In this document: piece after piece, positions 20,059-29,704 of the stretch
Layout of the letters: each line of letters begins with the position of its first letter
Position numbering within the stretch: position 1 is the first letter of the stretch
Assembly (NCBI GenBank): GCA_963733905.1
Contig: CAVTEU010000013.1
Location: 186,001 to 250,000 of the forward strand
Origin: DATADW01 sp963733905
Lineage (GTDB): Bacteria; Actinomycetota; Acidimicrobiia; Spongiisociales; DATADW01
DNA length: 64,000 bases
Direction: 5' to 3'
Notes under the pieces: generated by a model
What the model saw: the letters and a program-made list of their open reading frames with translations, nothing else
The model's database searches: none
Told to the model about the DNA's origin: nothing
Translations under genes and position numbers: made by a program

Positions 20059-20223
20059 TCAGCGGGCAGCGGCGCCCCGAGATGCAAATGCGGCGAGCGA
20101 CACAACGGGATCGCCGACGACGAGCATCAGGGCTGGAGGTGAACCCGGGTCGAGACGGCCGACCGGCACCGTGCTCGGTGCGACCGCCATGAAGGCGGCA
20201 AAACCCCAGCGACGCGCAACCAC
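20059..20223 (-). CDS. Possible small membrane protein
   Basis: A 54-residue frame from GTG 20223 (VVARRWGFAAFMAVAPSTVP, then LMLVVGDPVVSLAAFASRG) with two weak hydrophobic stretches, filling the gap between the zinc-ribbon gene and the oxidoreductase. No ribosome site or recognised motif supports it. It may instead be untranslated spacer. Confidence 0.3.
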   Translation of the reverse strand: MVARRWGFAAFMAVAPSTVPVGRLDPGSPPALMLVVGDPVVSLAAFASRGAAAR

Positions 20224-20258
20224 GCGCCATCCGGGTCTCTCCTCGGGTCTACCCGCCC

Positions 20259-20537
20259 TCACCGTGTCCCGGCACCAGTTGTCACCGAGGTCCCGCAGTT
20301 TGGGCACGTCGCCACGTCGATCTCCCCCACGATGAAGGAGAAGGAGCAGTCCGGGCATACCAGGCGGGGTGATGGTGGATCCGGTGGTGGAGGCGTGGGC
20401 CGCGGCGGTACCTCGGGTGGCCCAGGGGCCCCGCCGTTATCCCGGACCTCGTTGACAGATCCGCACCGGGCGCACCGGTAGCGTCCGGGGCCGGTCACGT
20501 CGAATTCGGTGCGGCAGGCGCCGCATCGCACCCTCAC
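20259..20537 (-). CDS. Zinc-ribbon protein
   Basis: A 92-residue protein with two zinc ribbons: CGACRTEFDV...CARCGSV at the N-terminus (MJ0042-like) and CPDCSFSF...CPNCGTS at the C-terminus, joined by a Pro-rich linker. The GTG start overlaps the TGA of the membrane-anchored protein upstream (GTGA), so they are coupled. Likely an accessory or regulatory metal-binding protein; the partner is unknown. Confidence 0.75.
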   Translation of the reverse strand: MRVRCGACRTEFDVTGPGRYRCARCGSVNEVRDNGGAPGPPEVPPRPTPPPPDPPSPRLVCPDCSFSFIVGEIDVATCPNCGTSVTTGAGTR

Positions 20538-21016
20538 CTCTGCTCACCTCCATGCGGGTCTTCGCCGATGGTATCGGGGCTGTCGACCGTGGGTGATACC
20601 GCATCGGTAACCGGTTGGCCTACCGCCCCGATGGCGAGGAGGTACTCGGCCTCGAGACGCAGCACTGCTGCAACGTCCTCGCGGCTGTGTTCCACCCGGT
20701 TCCGCTCCCTGATCCCGTCGACCACGAAGTCGATTGCCACCTCGTCCCCCCCGGCGATGGTGTCCTGAGGCCGGGCATGCGCCAGACCCTGCAGGTAGTA
20801 GACCTCCCATTCCAGGATCCGCCGCACCTTGGCGTCGTCGAGGCGGGAGGCGATGTCATCGGGGAGACGCTGACGCACAAATGAGACCGCGTCGTTGATC
20901 ACGTAGACCCTGGGCTCACGTTGTGCCCGTCTCTTCGCCTCCTGCCATACGAGAGCCGCCACCATCACCATCAGTACGGCGGCGAGCAAAGCAGCGACGA
21001 CCACCTCAGCGGCCAT
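20534..21016 (-). CDS. Membrane-anchored hypothetical protein
   Basis: 160 residues: one N-terminal TM helix (VVVAALLAAVLMVMVAALVW), then a cytoplasmic helical domain with VSFVRQRLPDDIASRLDDAKVRRI and RNRVEHSREDVAAVL, ending in a flexible acidic tail. No named domain is recognised. Coupled to the zinc-ribbon protein by GTGA overlap. Confidence 0.7.
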   Translation of the reverse strand: MAAEVVVAALLAAVLMVMVAALVWQEAKRRAQREPRVYVINDAVSFVRQRLPDDIASRLDDAKVRRILEWEVYYLQGLAHARPQDTIAGGDEVAIDFVVDGIRERNRVEHSREDVAAVLRLEAEYLLAIGAVGQPVTDAVSPTVDSPDTIGEDPHGGEQR

Positions 21017-21034
21017 TGGCCGACACGGTAGGGC

Positions 21035-21460
21035 TCAGGCGACGGGGCGGCGCACCCGACCGAGCAGGGCGCCATGGCCGGCTTCCAACTGCAGACCCGG
21101 GTCGTCGAGATGGAGCCACGACAGCCTGCGCACCGTTCCCTCATCAGTGCCGGCGGGGTGGTCCCAGGGATCTGCGGGCGAGTTCACCGGCGGCTCGAGT
21201 TGGAAGACATGCCGCTCCCGCACCTCGGCCCGCCCGTAATTGCTCATGTCGTACTCGGCCACGCCCAGGTACCCGTTGATGCTGGCGGAGAGTCCTGTCT
21301 CCTCCGTGACTTCGCGCACCACCGCCTCTCGGATGTCCTCGCCTTCCCCGATGGAACCATATGGAACCTGGAGCCCACGTATCGGCCCATCAGACCGCTC
21401 CACCACGAGCAGATGCTCGCCGCGCAGCACATATGCGAGCACTTCGATGGTCCGGATCAC
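21035..21460 (-). CDS. NUDIX hydrolase
   Basis: A 141-residue pyrophosphohydrolase. The Nudix box G-x5-E-x7-REVTEETG-L is complete at residues ~35-57 (GSIGEGEDIREAVV then REVTEETGL). It would cleave a nucleoside diphosphate linked to another group; the substrate cannot be read. It stands alone between the membrane-anchored protein and an acyl-CoA dehydrogenase, all on the minus strand. Confidence 0.88.
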   Translation of the reverse strand: MIRTIEVLAYVLRGEHLLVVERSDGPIRGLQVPYGSIGEGEDIREAVVREVTEETGLSASINGYLGVAEYDMSNYGRAEVRERHVFQLEPPVNSPADPWDHPAGTDEGTVRRLSWLHLDDPGLQLEAGHGALLGRVRRPVA

Positions 21461-21512
21461 AGCGAGCGAACGCTAGACGGACGGCCCGGCGTCAAGGCGA
21501 CGCCAGCGATGC

Positions 21513-22637
21513 TCACAGTCCGAGGCGGCCGGCGAGGATCTCGCGGTGATAGACCGGGTCGCCGAACAACAGCTCGGAGCTCTTGGCTCGCTTGAAGTAG
21601 AGATGGGCGTCGTGCTCCCAGGTGAAGCCGATCCCACCGTGGATCTGAATGTTCTCGGCGGCACAGTGGAAGAAGGCTTCGGTGCAGTACGACTTGGCCA
21701 GAGGAGCCACCACCGCGAGCTCATCCGGGTCCTCTTGGGCGGCCCACCCGGCGTATGCGGATGCCGACTTGGCCGACTCCACCTCGAGCAGCATGTCGGC
21801 GCACTTGTGTTTGATCGCCTGAAAAGACCCGATGGGACGGCCGAACTGGACCCGGGTCTTGGCGTACTCCACCGACATCTCCAGACAGCGCTCAGCACCG
21901 CCCACCGCCTCGGCGGCCAGCGCCACCGAAGCCAGGTCGAGGACTCGAGTGAGGATCGGCCACCCACCGCCCTCCACACCGAGCAGGGCATCACCGGGGA
22001 GCCTCAGCGAGTCGAATGTGACCTCGGCCAGTTTGCGGGTGGTGTCCATCGTGTCGAGCGCCCGGCGGGCGGCATCCTCACCGGACACCACGAACAGGCT
22101 GATGCCGCCCGGACCCGGCGAGGTTCGCGCTGCGACGATCAGTGTCTCGGCGGTGTGCCCATCGACCACGAACGACTTGGTCCCCTCAAGCACCCAATCC
22201 CCCGAATCGGGCAGGGCCTCGAGTTCGATTCCCTGGTCATCCCAGCGGCCCGCCTGCTCGGTGATTGCCAACGCCACACGGTGCTCGCCAGATGCGATCC
22301 CGGGTAACAGCTTCTCCTTGTGTTCCTCATCACTCGACTCGAGCAGCGTGTATGCCCCCAAAATCACGGACGAGAAGAAGGGGGACGGGTACAGCGCCCT
22401 CCCCATCTCCTGGAGAAGCACGACCAGTTCGATGAAGCCGAAACCGGCCCCGCCGTACCGCTCTGGGATGGCCATCGCCTGCCAGCCCATGGCGGCATTT
22501 TCGTCCCACAGCGACCGATCAAAGCCTTCGTCGCTCTCCATGATCCGTCGGACGACGGCGGAAGGCGCCTTCTGTTCGAGGAAGCGGCGCGCCGTGGCCC
22601 GCAACTCCTCTTGCTCCTCGCTGAAGGCGAAGTTCAT
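21513..22637 (-). CDS. Acyl-CoA dehydrogenase
   Basis: A 374-residue FAD-dependent acyl-CoA dehydrogenase (MNFAFSEEQEELRATARRFL; IPERYGGAGFGFIELVVLLQ; EYAKTRVQFGRPIGSFQAIK; IQIHGGIGFTWEHDAHLYFK). The segment that usually carries the catalytic Glu has none at the common site, as in one subunit of actinobacterial hetero-oligomeric dehydrogenases; it may need a partner subunit not seen here. Divergent from the VOC gene. Confidence 0.85.
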   Translation of the reverse strand: MNFAFSEEQEELRATARRFLEQKAPSAVVRRIMESDEGFDRSLWDENAAMGWQAMAIPERYGGAGFGFIELVVLLQEMGRALYPSPFFSSVILGAYTLLESSDEEHKEKLLPGIASGEHRVALAITEQAGRWDDQGIELEALPDSGDWVLEGTKSFVVDGHTAETLIVAARTSPGPGGISLFVVSGEDAARRALDTMDTTRKLAEVTFDSLRLPGDALLGVEGGGWPILTRVLDLASVALAAEAVGGAERCLEMSVEYAKTRVQFGRPIGSFQAIKHKCADMLLEVESAKSASAYAGWAAQEDPDELAVVAPLAKSYCTEAFFHCAAENIQIHGGIGFTWEHDAHLYFKRAKSSELLFGDPVYHREILAGRLGL

Positions 22638-22735
22638 CGCCGGGTGGGCATCCTCACGGGCGCCGGGATGCTAGGCGACCCGCTGGCTTCGAACCCGAGT
22701 GCACAATGTCCGGCAGATGGCGAGGAGGAGGCACC

Positions 22736-23125
22736 ATGGACTGGAAGCTCGAGGTCGTCCCCGTTCCGGTGGAAGACATCGATAGGGCACTGGCCTTCTA
22801 CCGGGACCGGTTCGGGTTTGCCGTCGACCTCGACGACCAGGTGTCCGACGAGGTGCGGTTGGTGCAACTCACCCCGCCGGGATCGGGGTGCTCCATCCAC
22901 CTCGACACGACCGAGATGCCCCCAGGCTCGCTGCGCGGGCTACAGATCGTTGTGGACGACATCACCGCCGCCCGCGCCGACCTCGTCGAACGCGGCGTGG
23001 AGGTCAGCCCGATCCGCCATTTCGACGCCGGCAATTGGGTCGATGGACCGGGAGGCCGCTGGAACTCTTTTGTCTTTCTCAGCGATCCAGATGGCAACAC
23101 CTGGGTGCTTCAAGAACGCGGGTAA
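22736..23125 (+). CDS. VOC/glyoxalase-superfamily protein
   Basis: A 129-residue beta-alpha-beta-beta-beta protein: LEVVPVPVEDIDRALAFYRD at the start and FLSDPDGNTWVLQE at the end, typical of glyoxalase/bleomycin-resistance proteins. ATG 22736 follows a strong GGAGGAGG site. The metal-binding residues cannot be assigned with certainty. It ends 19 bp before a heptamer repeat. Confidence 0.85.
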   Translation: MDWKLEVVPVPVEDIDRALAFYRDRFGFAVDLDDQVSDEVRLVQLTPPGSGCSIHLDTTEMPPGSLRGLQIVVDDITAARADLVERGVEVSPIRHFDAGNWVDGPGGRWNSFVFLSDPDGNTWVLQERG

Positions 23126-23143
23126 TGCGTAGTGGGATTCCGA

Positions 23144-23171
23144 CTAAGTACTAAGTACTCAGTACTCGGTC
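23144..23171. repeat. Heptamer tandem repeat CTAAGTA
   Basis: Units CTAAGTA, CTAAGTA, CTCAGTA and CTCGGTC lie head to tail. Junctions create the self-complementary AGTACT, so the array can fold on itself. It fills the space between two convergent genes and touches the stop codon (23172-23174) of the acyl-CoA dehydrogenase on the minus strand. Confidence 0.9.
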
Positions 23172-24986
23172 TCAGAAAGCCGCTTCGTCGAGCACCATCA
23201 ATGCACCGTCCTCGGCCTCGGCGTCGAGGCGACGGGCGGTGACTTGGGGTGCGCTGTGGCGGACGAACCACCTGGCTGCGGCGAGCTTGCCTTCGTAAAA
23301 GGGTCGCTCATCGGTGGTCGCCAGCGCGGCGATCGCCACTTCGGCGTGTCGGAGCAATTGCCAGGAGATCACCAATTCGGCAAGCGAGTCGAGCAACCCG
23401 TTGGTGTGCAGACCCACCGAGTAGATCCTCTCGGGATCGCCGCCCAGCGACGCCATGAGGTGGTCCACCATGGCACCGAGGTGCGCCTCGACGTCGTCGA
23501 GCATCCTCACCAGTCGGTCGCGATCCGCGGTCAAATCGTCGTCATGTCCACCCTTGCCGAACACCCTGATCTCGCCGAGCAGTTCCTGGATGGCGCGTCC
23601 CTGGTCGCGGGCGATCTTGCGGAAGAAGAGATCGAGAGCCTGGATCCCCGTGGTGCCCTCGTAGACCGTGTCGATCTTGGAGTCGCGAATGTACTGCTCG
23701 AGCGGGTAGTCCTGGGTGTAGCCCGAGCCGCCAAGAACCTGGAGAGACTGGGACAAGACCTCATACGCCTTCTCGGAGGCGTACCCCTTCACCAGCGGAA
23801 GCATCAGGTCTCCACGCGCCGCCATCGCCAGGTCGTATGGCGCCGTTTCGGCGCACCCTTGCACAGTGGCGGCGTACAACACCAGGGCGCGCAGTCCTTC
23901 GGCTGTCGCCTTCTGCTCCATGAGCATGCGGCGCACGTCGGGGTGCCTGATGATGGGTACCCGCGGCGCCGACTTATCGCCGGCTTCGGCCAGGTCGGCG
24001 CCCTGGACCCGCTCGGTTGCATAGGCGAGGGCGTTGAGATACCCGGTGGAAATGGTGGCCGCCGACTTGGTCCCGATCGTCATCCGGGCGTGCTCGACCA
24101 CACGGAACATCTGTCTGATCCCATCATGGACCCCGCCGACCAGGTAACCGACACAGGGAGCTCCGGCGCCGAGGGTGAGCTCACAGGTTGTCGACCCTTT
24201 GAGACCCATCTTGTGCTCGACCCGGGTAGCGAAGATCCCGTTGCGCTCCCCGAGCGAACCGTCCGGTTCGATGAGCCATTTGGGGACCATGAAGAGCGAC
24301 AGACCCTTGGTCCCGGGACCGGCCCCCACCGGGCGAGCGAGCACCAGGTGGACGATGTTCTCCGCCCCGTCGTGTTCGCCGCCGGTGATGAATCGCTTCA
24401 CCCCCTCCAGATGCCACATGTCGCCCCCGACGTGGGTGGCGCGTGTGGTCCCGGCACCGACGTCGGAGCCGGCATCGGGCTCGGTGAGGACCATGCTCCC
24501 CGCCCAGCCCCGCTCGATCATGAGCGCCGCGACCCGGCGCTGCTCGGGGGTGCCTTCGTCGTGGAGAAGCCGGGCGGACAGTGGTCCGGAGGAGTAGAAG
24601 ACAGCCGTGGGATTGGCGCCGAGCAGGAGCTCCTGGGTCGCCCAGAAGACGGCACGCGGCACCCGGATTCCGCCGAGTTCCTCGGGGAGCCCGAAACGGT
24701 CCCAACCGCCATCGCGCAACGCCGCCAGGCTGCTCTTCATCTCGTCGGGAAGGACGACCTCCCCGCCATCCAGGACCAGATCGATGCGATCGGCGACTTC
24801 GAAGCTGGCGGCCCACTCGTTCCGAGCCAGTCGCTCGATCTCGGCCAAGGCGGCACGCAAAGTGGCCTCGTCGAGATCGGTGAAGGGGGGCCGGTCAAGC
24901 TGATCTTGGATCCGGTGCACTTCAAAGAGGTTGAACTCGATGTCGCGAAGGTTCGACCGGTAGTGCCCCATCTGCTCCGTCTCCAT
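23172..24986 (-). CDS. Large acyl-CoA dehydrogenase (FadE/AcdB type)
   Basis: A 604-residue acyl-CoA dehydrogenase with the extra C-terminal domain of the long-chain group. Seen: VLTEPDAGSDVGAGTTRATH (FAD/substrate strand), FITGGEHDGAENIVHLVLAR, GGSGYTQDYPLEQYIRD and DTVYEGTTGIQALDLFFRK, whose Glu is the expected catalytic base. ATG 24986 is used; ATG 24971 is an alternative. It probably catalyses the first step of fatty-acid or related acyl-CoA oxidation. The frame is intact. Confidence 0.92.
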   Translation of the reverse strand: METEQMGHYRSNLRDIEFNLFEVHRIQDQLDRPPFTDLDEATLRAALAEIERLARNEWAASFEVADRIDLVLDGGEVVLPDEMKSSLAALRDGGWDRFGLPEELGGIRVPRAVFWATQELLLGANPTAVFYSSGPLSARLLHDEGTPEQRRVAALMIERGWAGSMVLTEPDAGSDVGAGTTRATHVGGDMWHLEGVKRFITGGEHDGAENIVHLVLARPVGAGPGTKGLSLFMVPKWLIEPDGSLGERNGIFATRVEHKMGLKGSTTCELTLGAGAPCVGYLVGGVHDGIRQMFRVVEHARMTIGTKSAATISTGYLNALAYATERVQGADLAEAGDKSAPRVPIIRHPDVRRMLMEQKATAEGLRALVLYAATVQGCAETAPYDLAMAARGDLMLPLVKGYASEKAYEVLSQSLQVLGGSGYTQDYPLEQYIRDSKIDTVYEGTTGIQALDLFFRKIARDQGRAIQELLGEIRVFGKGGHDDDLTADRDRLVRMLDDVEAHLGAMVDHLMASLGGDPERIYSVGLHTNGLLDSLAELVISWQLLRHAEVAIAALATTDERPFYEGKLAAARWFVRHSAPQVTARRLDAEAEDGALMVLDEAAF

Positions 24987-25051
24987 GACCCTGGAAGCTT
25001 GAGTATAGCGTCAAAGTTTGAGCGTCCACTCAAGGATGGGCGGTGGGAGCC

Positions 25052-25106
25052 GGAGCTGCCTCTTTCGCAACGAGGGGGTCACGGGTTCAAATCCCGTCAG
25101 CTCCAC
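25052..25106 (+). other. tRNA/tmRNA 3'-end-like core (putative attL)
   Basis: Bases 25061-25106 hold a T-arm (ACGGG, loop TTCAAAT, CCCGT) and a 3' acceptor strand CAGCTCC plus A, as at the 3' end of a tRNA or tmRNA. The same 46 bases recur at 33223-33268 with two differences. Upstream, GGAGCTG (25052-25058) pairs with CAGCTCC and CCTC/GAGG can form an arm, so a 54-base cloverleaf without a D-arm can be drawn. No full tRNA or tmRNA fits. Site-specific integrases commonly use such 3' ends as attachment cores. Confidence 0.6.
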
Positions 25107-25461
25107 TGATGTCAGCCTGTACTAGTTGACAAATTGCTCGAGCCTGATTCAGGTCCGACGAGAGTTCTCAGTCATACGCGCCACACCGCCGCTCCACAGG
25201 CGTGCCACAGGATCGGGTCCGAAGCACCTCTCACCCAGCGAGGTGCTCACGGATCTGTCCCGCAATCCCATGATGTCAACGCTTCGCCAATCCGGTCGCT
25301 GTCTACGGAGGCGACCGGGAGGGTTCGGAAAGCTCGTAGGTCGATTCTCCTCGGCTGAGGCTCCAAATAGCGCGGCCGTAGCCTCTGGCTGGTCCCCTTC
25401 ACCGGCTGGCTGTTTCCGTCGCTGCTGCTCCCCATCGGTCTTGGGGCTTTGATCCTCGGTT
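25107..25461. other. Non-coding left end of island with arm-like repeats
   Basis: No gene is supported here. It holds three CCACA motifs (25181-25185, 25194-25198, 25205-25209), the last two 11 bp apart and in the context GCTCCACAGG / GTGCCACAGG. Matching pairs occur beside the other two core copies. This fits integrase arm sites just inside the left end of an integrated element. Confidence 0.45.
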
Positions 25462-27830
25462 TCAGGGAAACGGAGTCACCTCCGTCGTCCCATCGAACCG
25501 CTTGACCACGGGGCCGCTCGGATCCGCCACCACGGTGATCGTGCCTGCGGTTGCGAGGTCGGTCGACGATGTCCCGATCAGCACCTCGATCGATCCGGGC
25601 TCGACCACATATTCCAGGTCACGATCGTAGAACCCGAGCTGGCCGACCGGCACCTGGAAGTTCACACGGCACGACGCCCCGGCGGGCAGATGAACCCGGG
25701 CGAAGCTCTTCAGCTCCAGCACGGGACGGGTCAAGCTGGCCGACGGGTCTCTGACATATAGCTGGAGGACCTCGTCGCCTTCGCGCTTGCCTGTGTTGGC
25801 GATCGTCGACGCCGCGGTGATCACCCCATTCCACGAGACCTCGTCGGTGCTCAGCTCGAGGTCTGACACCTCGAACCTGGTGTAGCCAAGACCGTGCCCG
25901 AACGGGTAGAGCGGCGTGGCCTCGCCGTCGACATAGTCACCCTTCCAATGCGATCGTCCTCCGGAGATCTTGTGCCCGTAGTAGACGGGGATCTGCCCTG
26001 CCGACCGCGGATGCGAGATGGGCAGCTTCCCGCCTGGGCTCACCACTCCGCTGAGCACATCGGTGATGGCGTCGGCTCCCTCCTCGCCCGGTAGCCAGGC
26101 CTGGACGACCGCGGCGCTGTGCTCATGGGCCCATTGGCTCCCGCAGGGTCGGCCGGTCACCAGGACGAGCACGACCGGGGTCCCGGTGTCGATGACCGCC
26201 CGGACCAGATCTTCCTGGACGCCGGGAAGATCGAGCGAGAGACGGTCGCGGCCCTCGCCGGAGGTGCAGTCGCTGGTCAGGCCCGCCTTGTCTCCCATGA
26301 CCATCACGGCCAGGGCTGCCTCTCGGGCCAGGGCGACCGCCTCCTCGAACCCGTCACGCGACTGACTGTCGACGTCACAGCCCCGGGCGTAGCCGACGCT
26401 GTCGCCCAGACGTTCGCGGAGGGCATCGAAGACGGTGCGTGCTTGTTTCATGGAGCCTTCGAGGCTCACCACGCCGGAGAACGGCACCCCGAATACGTTG
26501 TCGCCCGATTGCATGTCGACCAGTGCTTCGATGTGGGCCGGGTAGGTGTAGTCACCGAAGAGATTCCGAGCGTCGTGAGCGTTGGGCCCGATTACGGCGA
26601 TCGAGCCGGCTCCAGGGGTAATGGGGAGTATGCCGTCGTTGGCCAGGAGAACCATGCTCTTCACGGCGATCCGCCGCGCCAGCTCGGCCTCTGACAATGC
26701 CTCGATCTCGGTCGAGACGGCGTCGGCATCTACGAAGGGCTTTTCGAAGAGGCCCAGTTCGAACTTCGACAGCAGAACTCTCCTCACCGCAGTATCGACG
26801 ACACCGGGATCGATCGTCCCGGCCTTCACGCCTTCGATAAGTGGGGTCCCGTAGCAGTCGGTCCCGGGGAGCTCGACATCGATCCCGGCGGTGAGCGCGG
26901 TCCCCGCCGCGTCCGTGGCGTCTCGAGCCACGTGGTGATAGCTGGCCAGTTGCCTGACGGCGAAGTAGTCGGACACCACGGTGCCTTCGAATCCCCAATG
27001 CTCCCTGAGAAGCACTGTGAGCAGATCGCGGTCCGCGCCGCAAGGTATCCCGTCGAGCTCGTGATATGCGTTCATCACCGACCATGCCCCAGCGGCCACG
27101 ACCGCTTCGAATGGATGGAGGTAGACCTCCCTCAGTTCCCGGGGGGGAGATGGGGAGGGGCCCAGTTCAATCCTCCCTCGGAGGCGCCATACCCGACGAA
27201 GTGCTTGGCGGTCGCCACCACGCCCTCGGTAAGATCGGCCCCTGCAGCCCCTCGACAAAGGCGATTCCCATCCTGGCGACGAGGTAGGGATCCTCTCCGA
27301 AGGTCTCCTCGATCCGGCCCCAGCGCGGGTCTCTTGCGACGTCGAGGACCGGAGACAGCCCGTGGTGGGCGCCCATGGCGCGCATCTGCCGCCGAACCGC
27401 GGTCGGCCATCGCCCGGGCGAGATCCGGATCCCAGGTGGCGGCGACACCGATCGCCTGGGGGTAGACGACGGCGTGGCGCGACATCAGCCCCGAGCAGAT
27501 CTCCTCGTGGACGATGGCCGGGATGCCGAGTCGGGTCTCATCGAGGAGGAAGCGCTGGATCTCGTTTGCAAGTCTGGCCGCATCCTCCGCACCGAGGTCG
27601 CTGGCCCCGGAGATCCTCGTCACGTGGCCGAGACCCTCACCGAGCAGGTCCCGCGCCTTGCCGTCAGAGAGCCGTCCATCCTCGGTCAGCTGGAAGACCC
27701 AGGCGCTCCCCAATTGTGCGACCTTCTCCTCGAGGGTCATCATCTCGAGCAGATCCTCGACCCGCTCGCCCACCAAGAGGCCGGGATCGCGGTAGGCCGG
27801 TTGCTGGCCGTCGACGGTGACCGCGGTCAT
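25462..27830 (-). CDS. GH3 beta-glucosidase (several frameshifts)
   Basis: A glycoside hydrolase family 3 enzyme of about 790 residues. N-terminal barrel: MTLEEKVAQLGSAW, LGIPAIVHEEICSGL, LSPVLDVARDPRWGRIEETF, KHFVGYGASEGG. The nucleophile region is GTVVSDYFAV. The C-terminal sandwich and FnIII-like domains follow (PLYPFGHGLGYTRFEVSDLE). The frame changes near 27400, 27245 and 27170, all in the N-terminal third. ATG 27830 overlaps the stop of the MalG-like permease (ATGA). No signal peptide, so it probably hydrolyses imported oligosaccharides in the cytoplasm. Confidence 0.85.
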
Positions 27831-28687
27831 CCCTTCACTCCTCCTGCCGTGAGCCCACTCACGATCTGACGCTGGGCGATGAAGTAGAAGATCAAGGCCG
27901 GGATCATGGCCAGCGTTGTGTAGGCCAGGATCATCGCGGTGTCGGTCACGTACTGAGCCGAGATGTTGTTGATGCCGAGCGGCAGAGTCCATTGCTCGGG
28001 TTGTATCAACACCAGCAATGGGAGCAGGAAGGCGTTCCAGCTTCCCACCACGGTGAGCACCGCGATCGTGCTCAACACCGGGCGGGACAAGGGGAGCATG
28101 ACCGACCAGTAGAAGCGCAGCGGGCCACAGCCGTCGATGGCGGCCGCGTCTTCGAGGTCACGGGGGATGCTGCGGAAAAACGGGCGAAGGATCACGATCG
28201 AGAGCGGGAGCCCAAATGCCGCCTGGGGGAGGGCGATACCGAGAGGGCTGTTCAGCAGCCCTGTCTGTCGGAGAGTGATGAACAAGGGAAGGATGGCCAC
28301 AGCTACGGGGAACAGCAGGCCCAGTGTGAACAGGGCGAAGAAGAATTCTCGGCCCCGGAAGCGGTATCGGGCGATCACGAATGCTGCCAGGGACGCAGCG
28401 GGGAGGACCAGGGCAGTGGTGATCAGAGCGATCAGAACACTGTTCTTCACCCACCCGTAGAAGCTGGGATCGGTCAGCGCCGTCTGGTAGTTGCTGAAGA
28501 TCCAGGGGTCGGGGAGCCCGACCGGGTCGGCGGCGAGTTGGGCGTTGCTCCGAAATCCGCCGATGATCGAGAAGCTCAGCGGCACGACGATCACCAGCAG
28601 GACGACGACTGCGATCACGATAGAGAAGCCCGCGGCCGAAGTCGAACTTTCGGAGCGGGTTGCTGGTGGGGCTGTGGTCGCAGTCAT
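27827..28687 (-). CDS. Sugar ABC transporter permease, MalG type
   Basis: A 286-residue inner-membrane permease with six TM helices and the EAA loop (EDAAAIDGCGPLRFYWSVML) that docks on the ATPase. Typical CUT1-family layout. It is the only unbroken gene of this cluster. Start overlaps the MalF-like stop and the stop overlaps the GH3 start. No ATPase gene lies in the cluster, so a shared MsmK/UgpC-like ATPase elsewhere is expected. Confidence 0.92.
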   Translation of the reverse strand: MTATTAPPATRSESSTSAAGFSIVIAVVVLLVIVVPLSFSIIGGFRSNAQLAADPVGLPDPWIFSNYQTALTDPSFYGWVKNSVLIALITTALVLPAASLAAFVIARYRFRGREFFFALFTLGLLFPVAVAILPLFITLRQTGLLNSPLGIALPQAAFGLPLSIVILRPFFRSIPRDLEDAAAIDGCGPLRFYWSVMLPLSRPVLSTIAVLTVVGSWNAFLLPLLVLIQPEQWTLPLGINNISAQYVTDTAMILAYTTLAMIPALIFYFIAQRQIVSGLTAGGVKG

Positions 28688-29632
28688 GCGGTGAGGGCGC
28701 CCTCAAGGTCACGCCGGAGCACGAATCGTTGATAGAGGAGGGCCACGATCAGGGAGAGCCCGAAGACGATCACGGAAACGGCGCTGGCGTAGCCGAATTG
28801 GGCTCGTGCGGAAGCCCCAGTCGACGAGATAGGTGGCCATGGTGGCGGTGGCGTTGACCGGTCCACCTTTGGTGGTGACCCAGACCAGATCGAATAGCTG
28901 CAGGGCGCCGATGATGGAGAGGAACATCGAGACCCGGATAGTGGGCCCGAGCAGCGGGAGGGTCACAAATCGGAAGCCTTTCCAGAAGGAGGCGCCGTCG
29001 ATGGCTGCTGCCTCTTCGAGCTCGGTGGGGATGAGCTGGAGACCGGCGAGGATCAGCACCATGTGGAAGCCGAAGTACTTCCAGGAGATGACGAAGAACA
29101 GGCTGTAGAGGGCGATATTGGGATCGGCCAGCCACTCCCTGGTCACGTCCGCCTGCACCGACTCGAGCCCAGGAGCTGGTCGAAGAGGCCATCGGGTCGA
29201 TAGATCTGGCGCCAGACCACCCCGGTGACCACCTCGGAGAGGATGAACGGGGCGAAGTACATCGTCCGAAACACCCCGCGCCCCTTCAGATTGCGGCTGA
29301 GGAGGACGGCGAGGGCGACGGCGAAAGGGATCTGGAGAAGCAGAGAGAGCCCGATGATGATCCCGTTATGGGTGATCGCCTCAATGAAGAGTGGGTCGGC
29401 GAACGCGTCCCTGAAGTTCTGCAAGCCCACCCAATCGGTCAGCGGCTCCAGCCCATTCCAGTCGTACCCGCTGTAGCGGATGCTCTGGGTGATCGGGTAG
29501 AGCACGAAGAGCGTGTAGAGCGCCAGGGCAGGCAACAGGAACGCAAGGATCACCGGCCAGGGAGCGGTCCCTGGCGCGCGTCGACTCGTTCGGCTCGGCG
29601 CGCGTCACTCTGACTGGTGTCTCGCTGGTCAC
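28684..29632 (-). CDS. Sugar ABC transporter permease, MalF type (frameshifts)
   Basis: A CUT1-family permease of about 315 residues. From ATG 29632 the frame changes near 29570 (VILAFLLPALALYTLFVLYP), near 29155 (LYSLFFVISWKYFGFHMVLI, with EAA loop EEAAAIDGASFWKGFRFV) and near 28805 (ASAVSVIVFGLSLIVALLYQ). Partner of the MalG-like permease with a 4-bp ATGA overlap. Three breaks in under 1 kb suggest either decay or poor assembly here. Confidence 0.82.
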
Positions 29633-29704
29633 GATCGGCTTCGATGGGTGGAGGGCCGCCGGACCGGCGGCCCTCCACGACTTTGCTCACGATACGACTG
29701 GTGG

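Noticed and set aside
25061..25105. A complete tmRNA or tRNA gene at 25 kb
   Set aside because: Only the T-arm and acceptor end are convincing; the D-arm is absent, and the ~360 bp a tmRNA needs upstream are inside the acyl-CoA dehydrogenase gene.
23244..25109. 621-codon plus-strand open frame
   Set aside because: Antisense shadow of the intact 604-residue acyl-CoA dehydrogenase.
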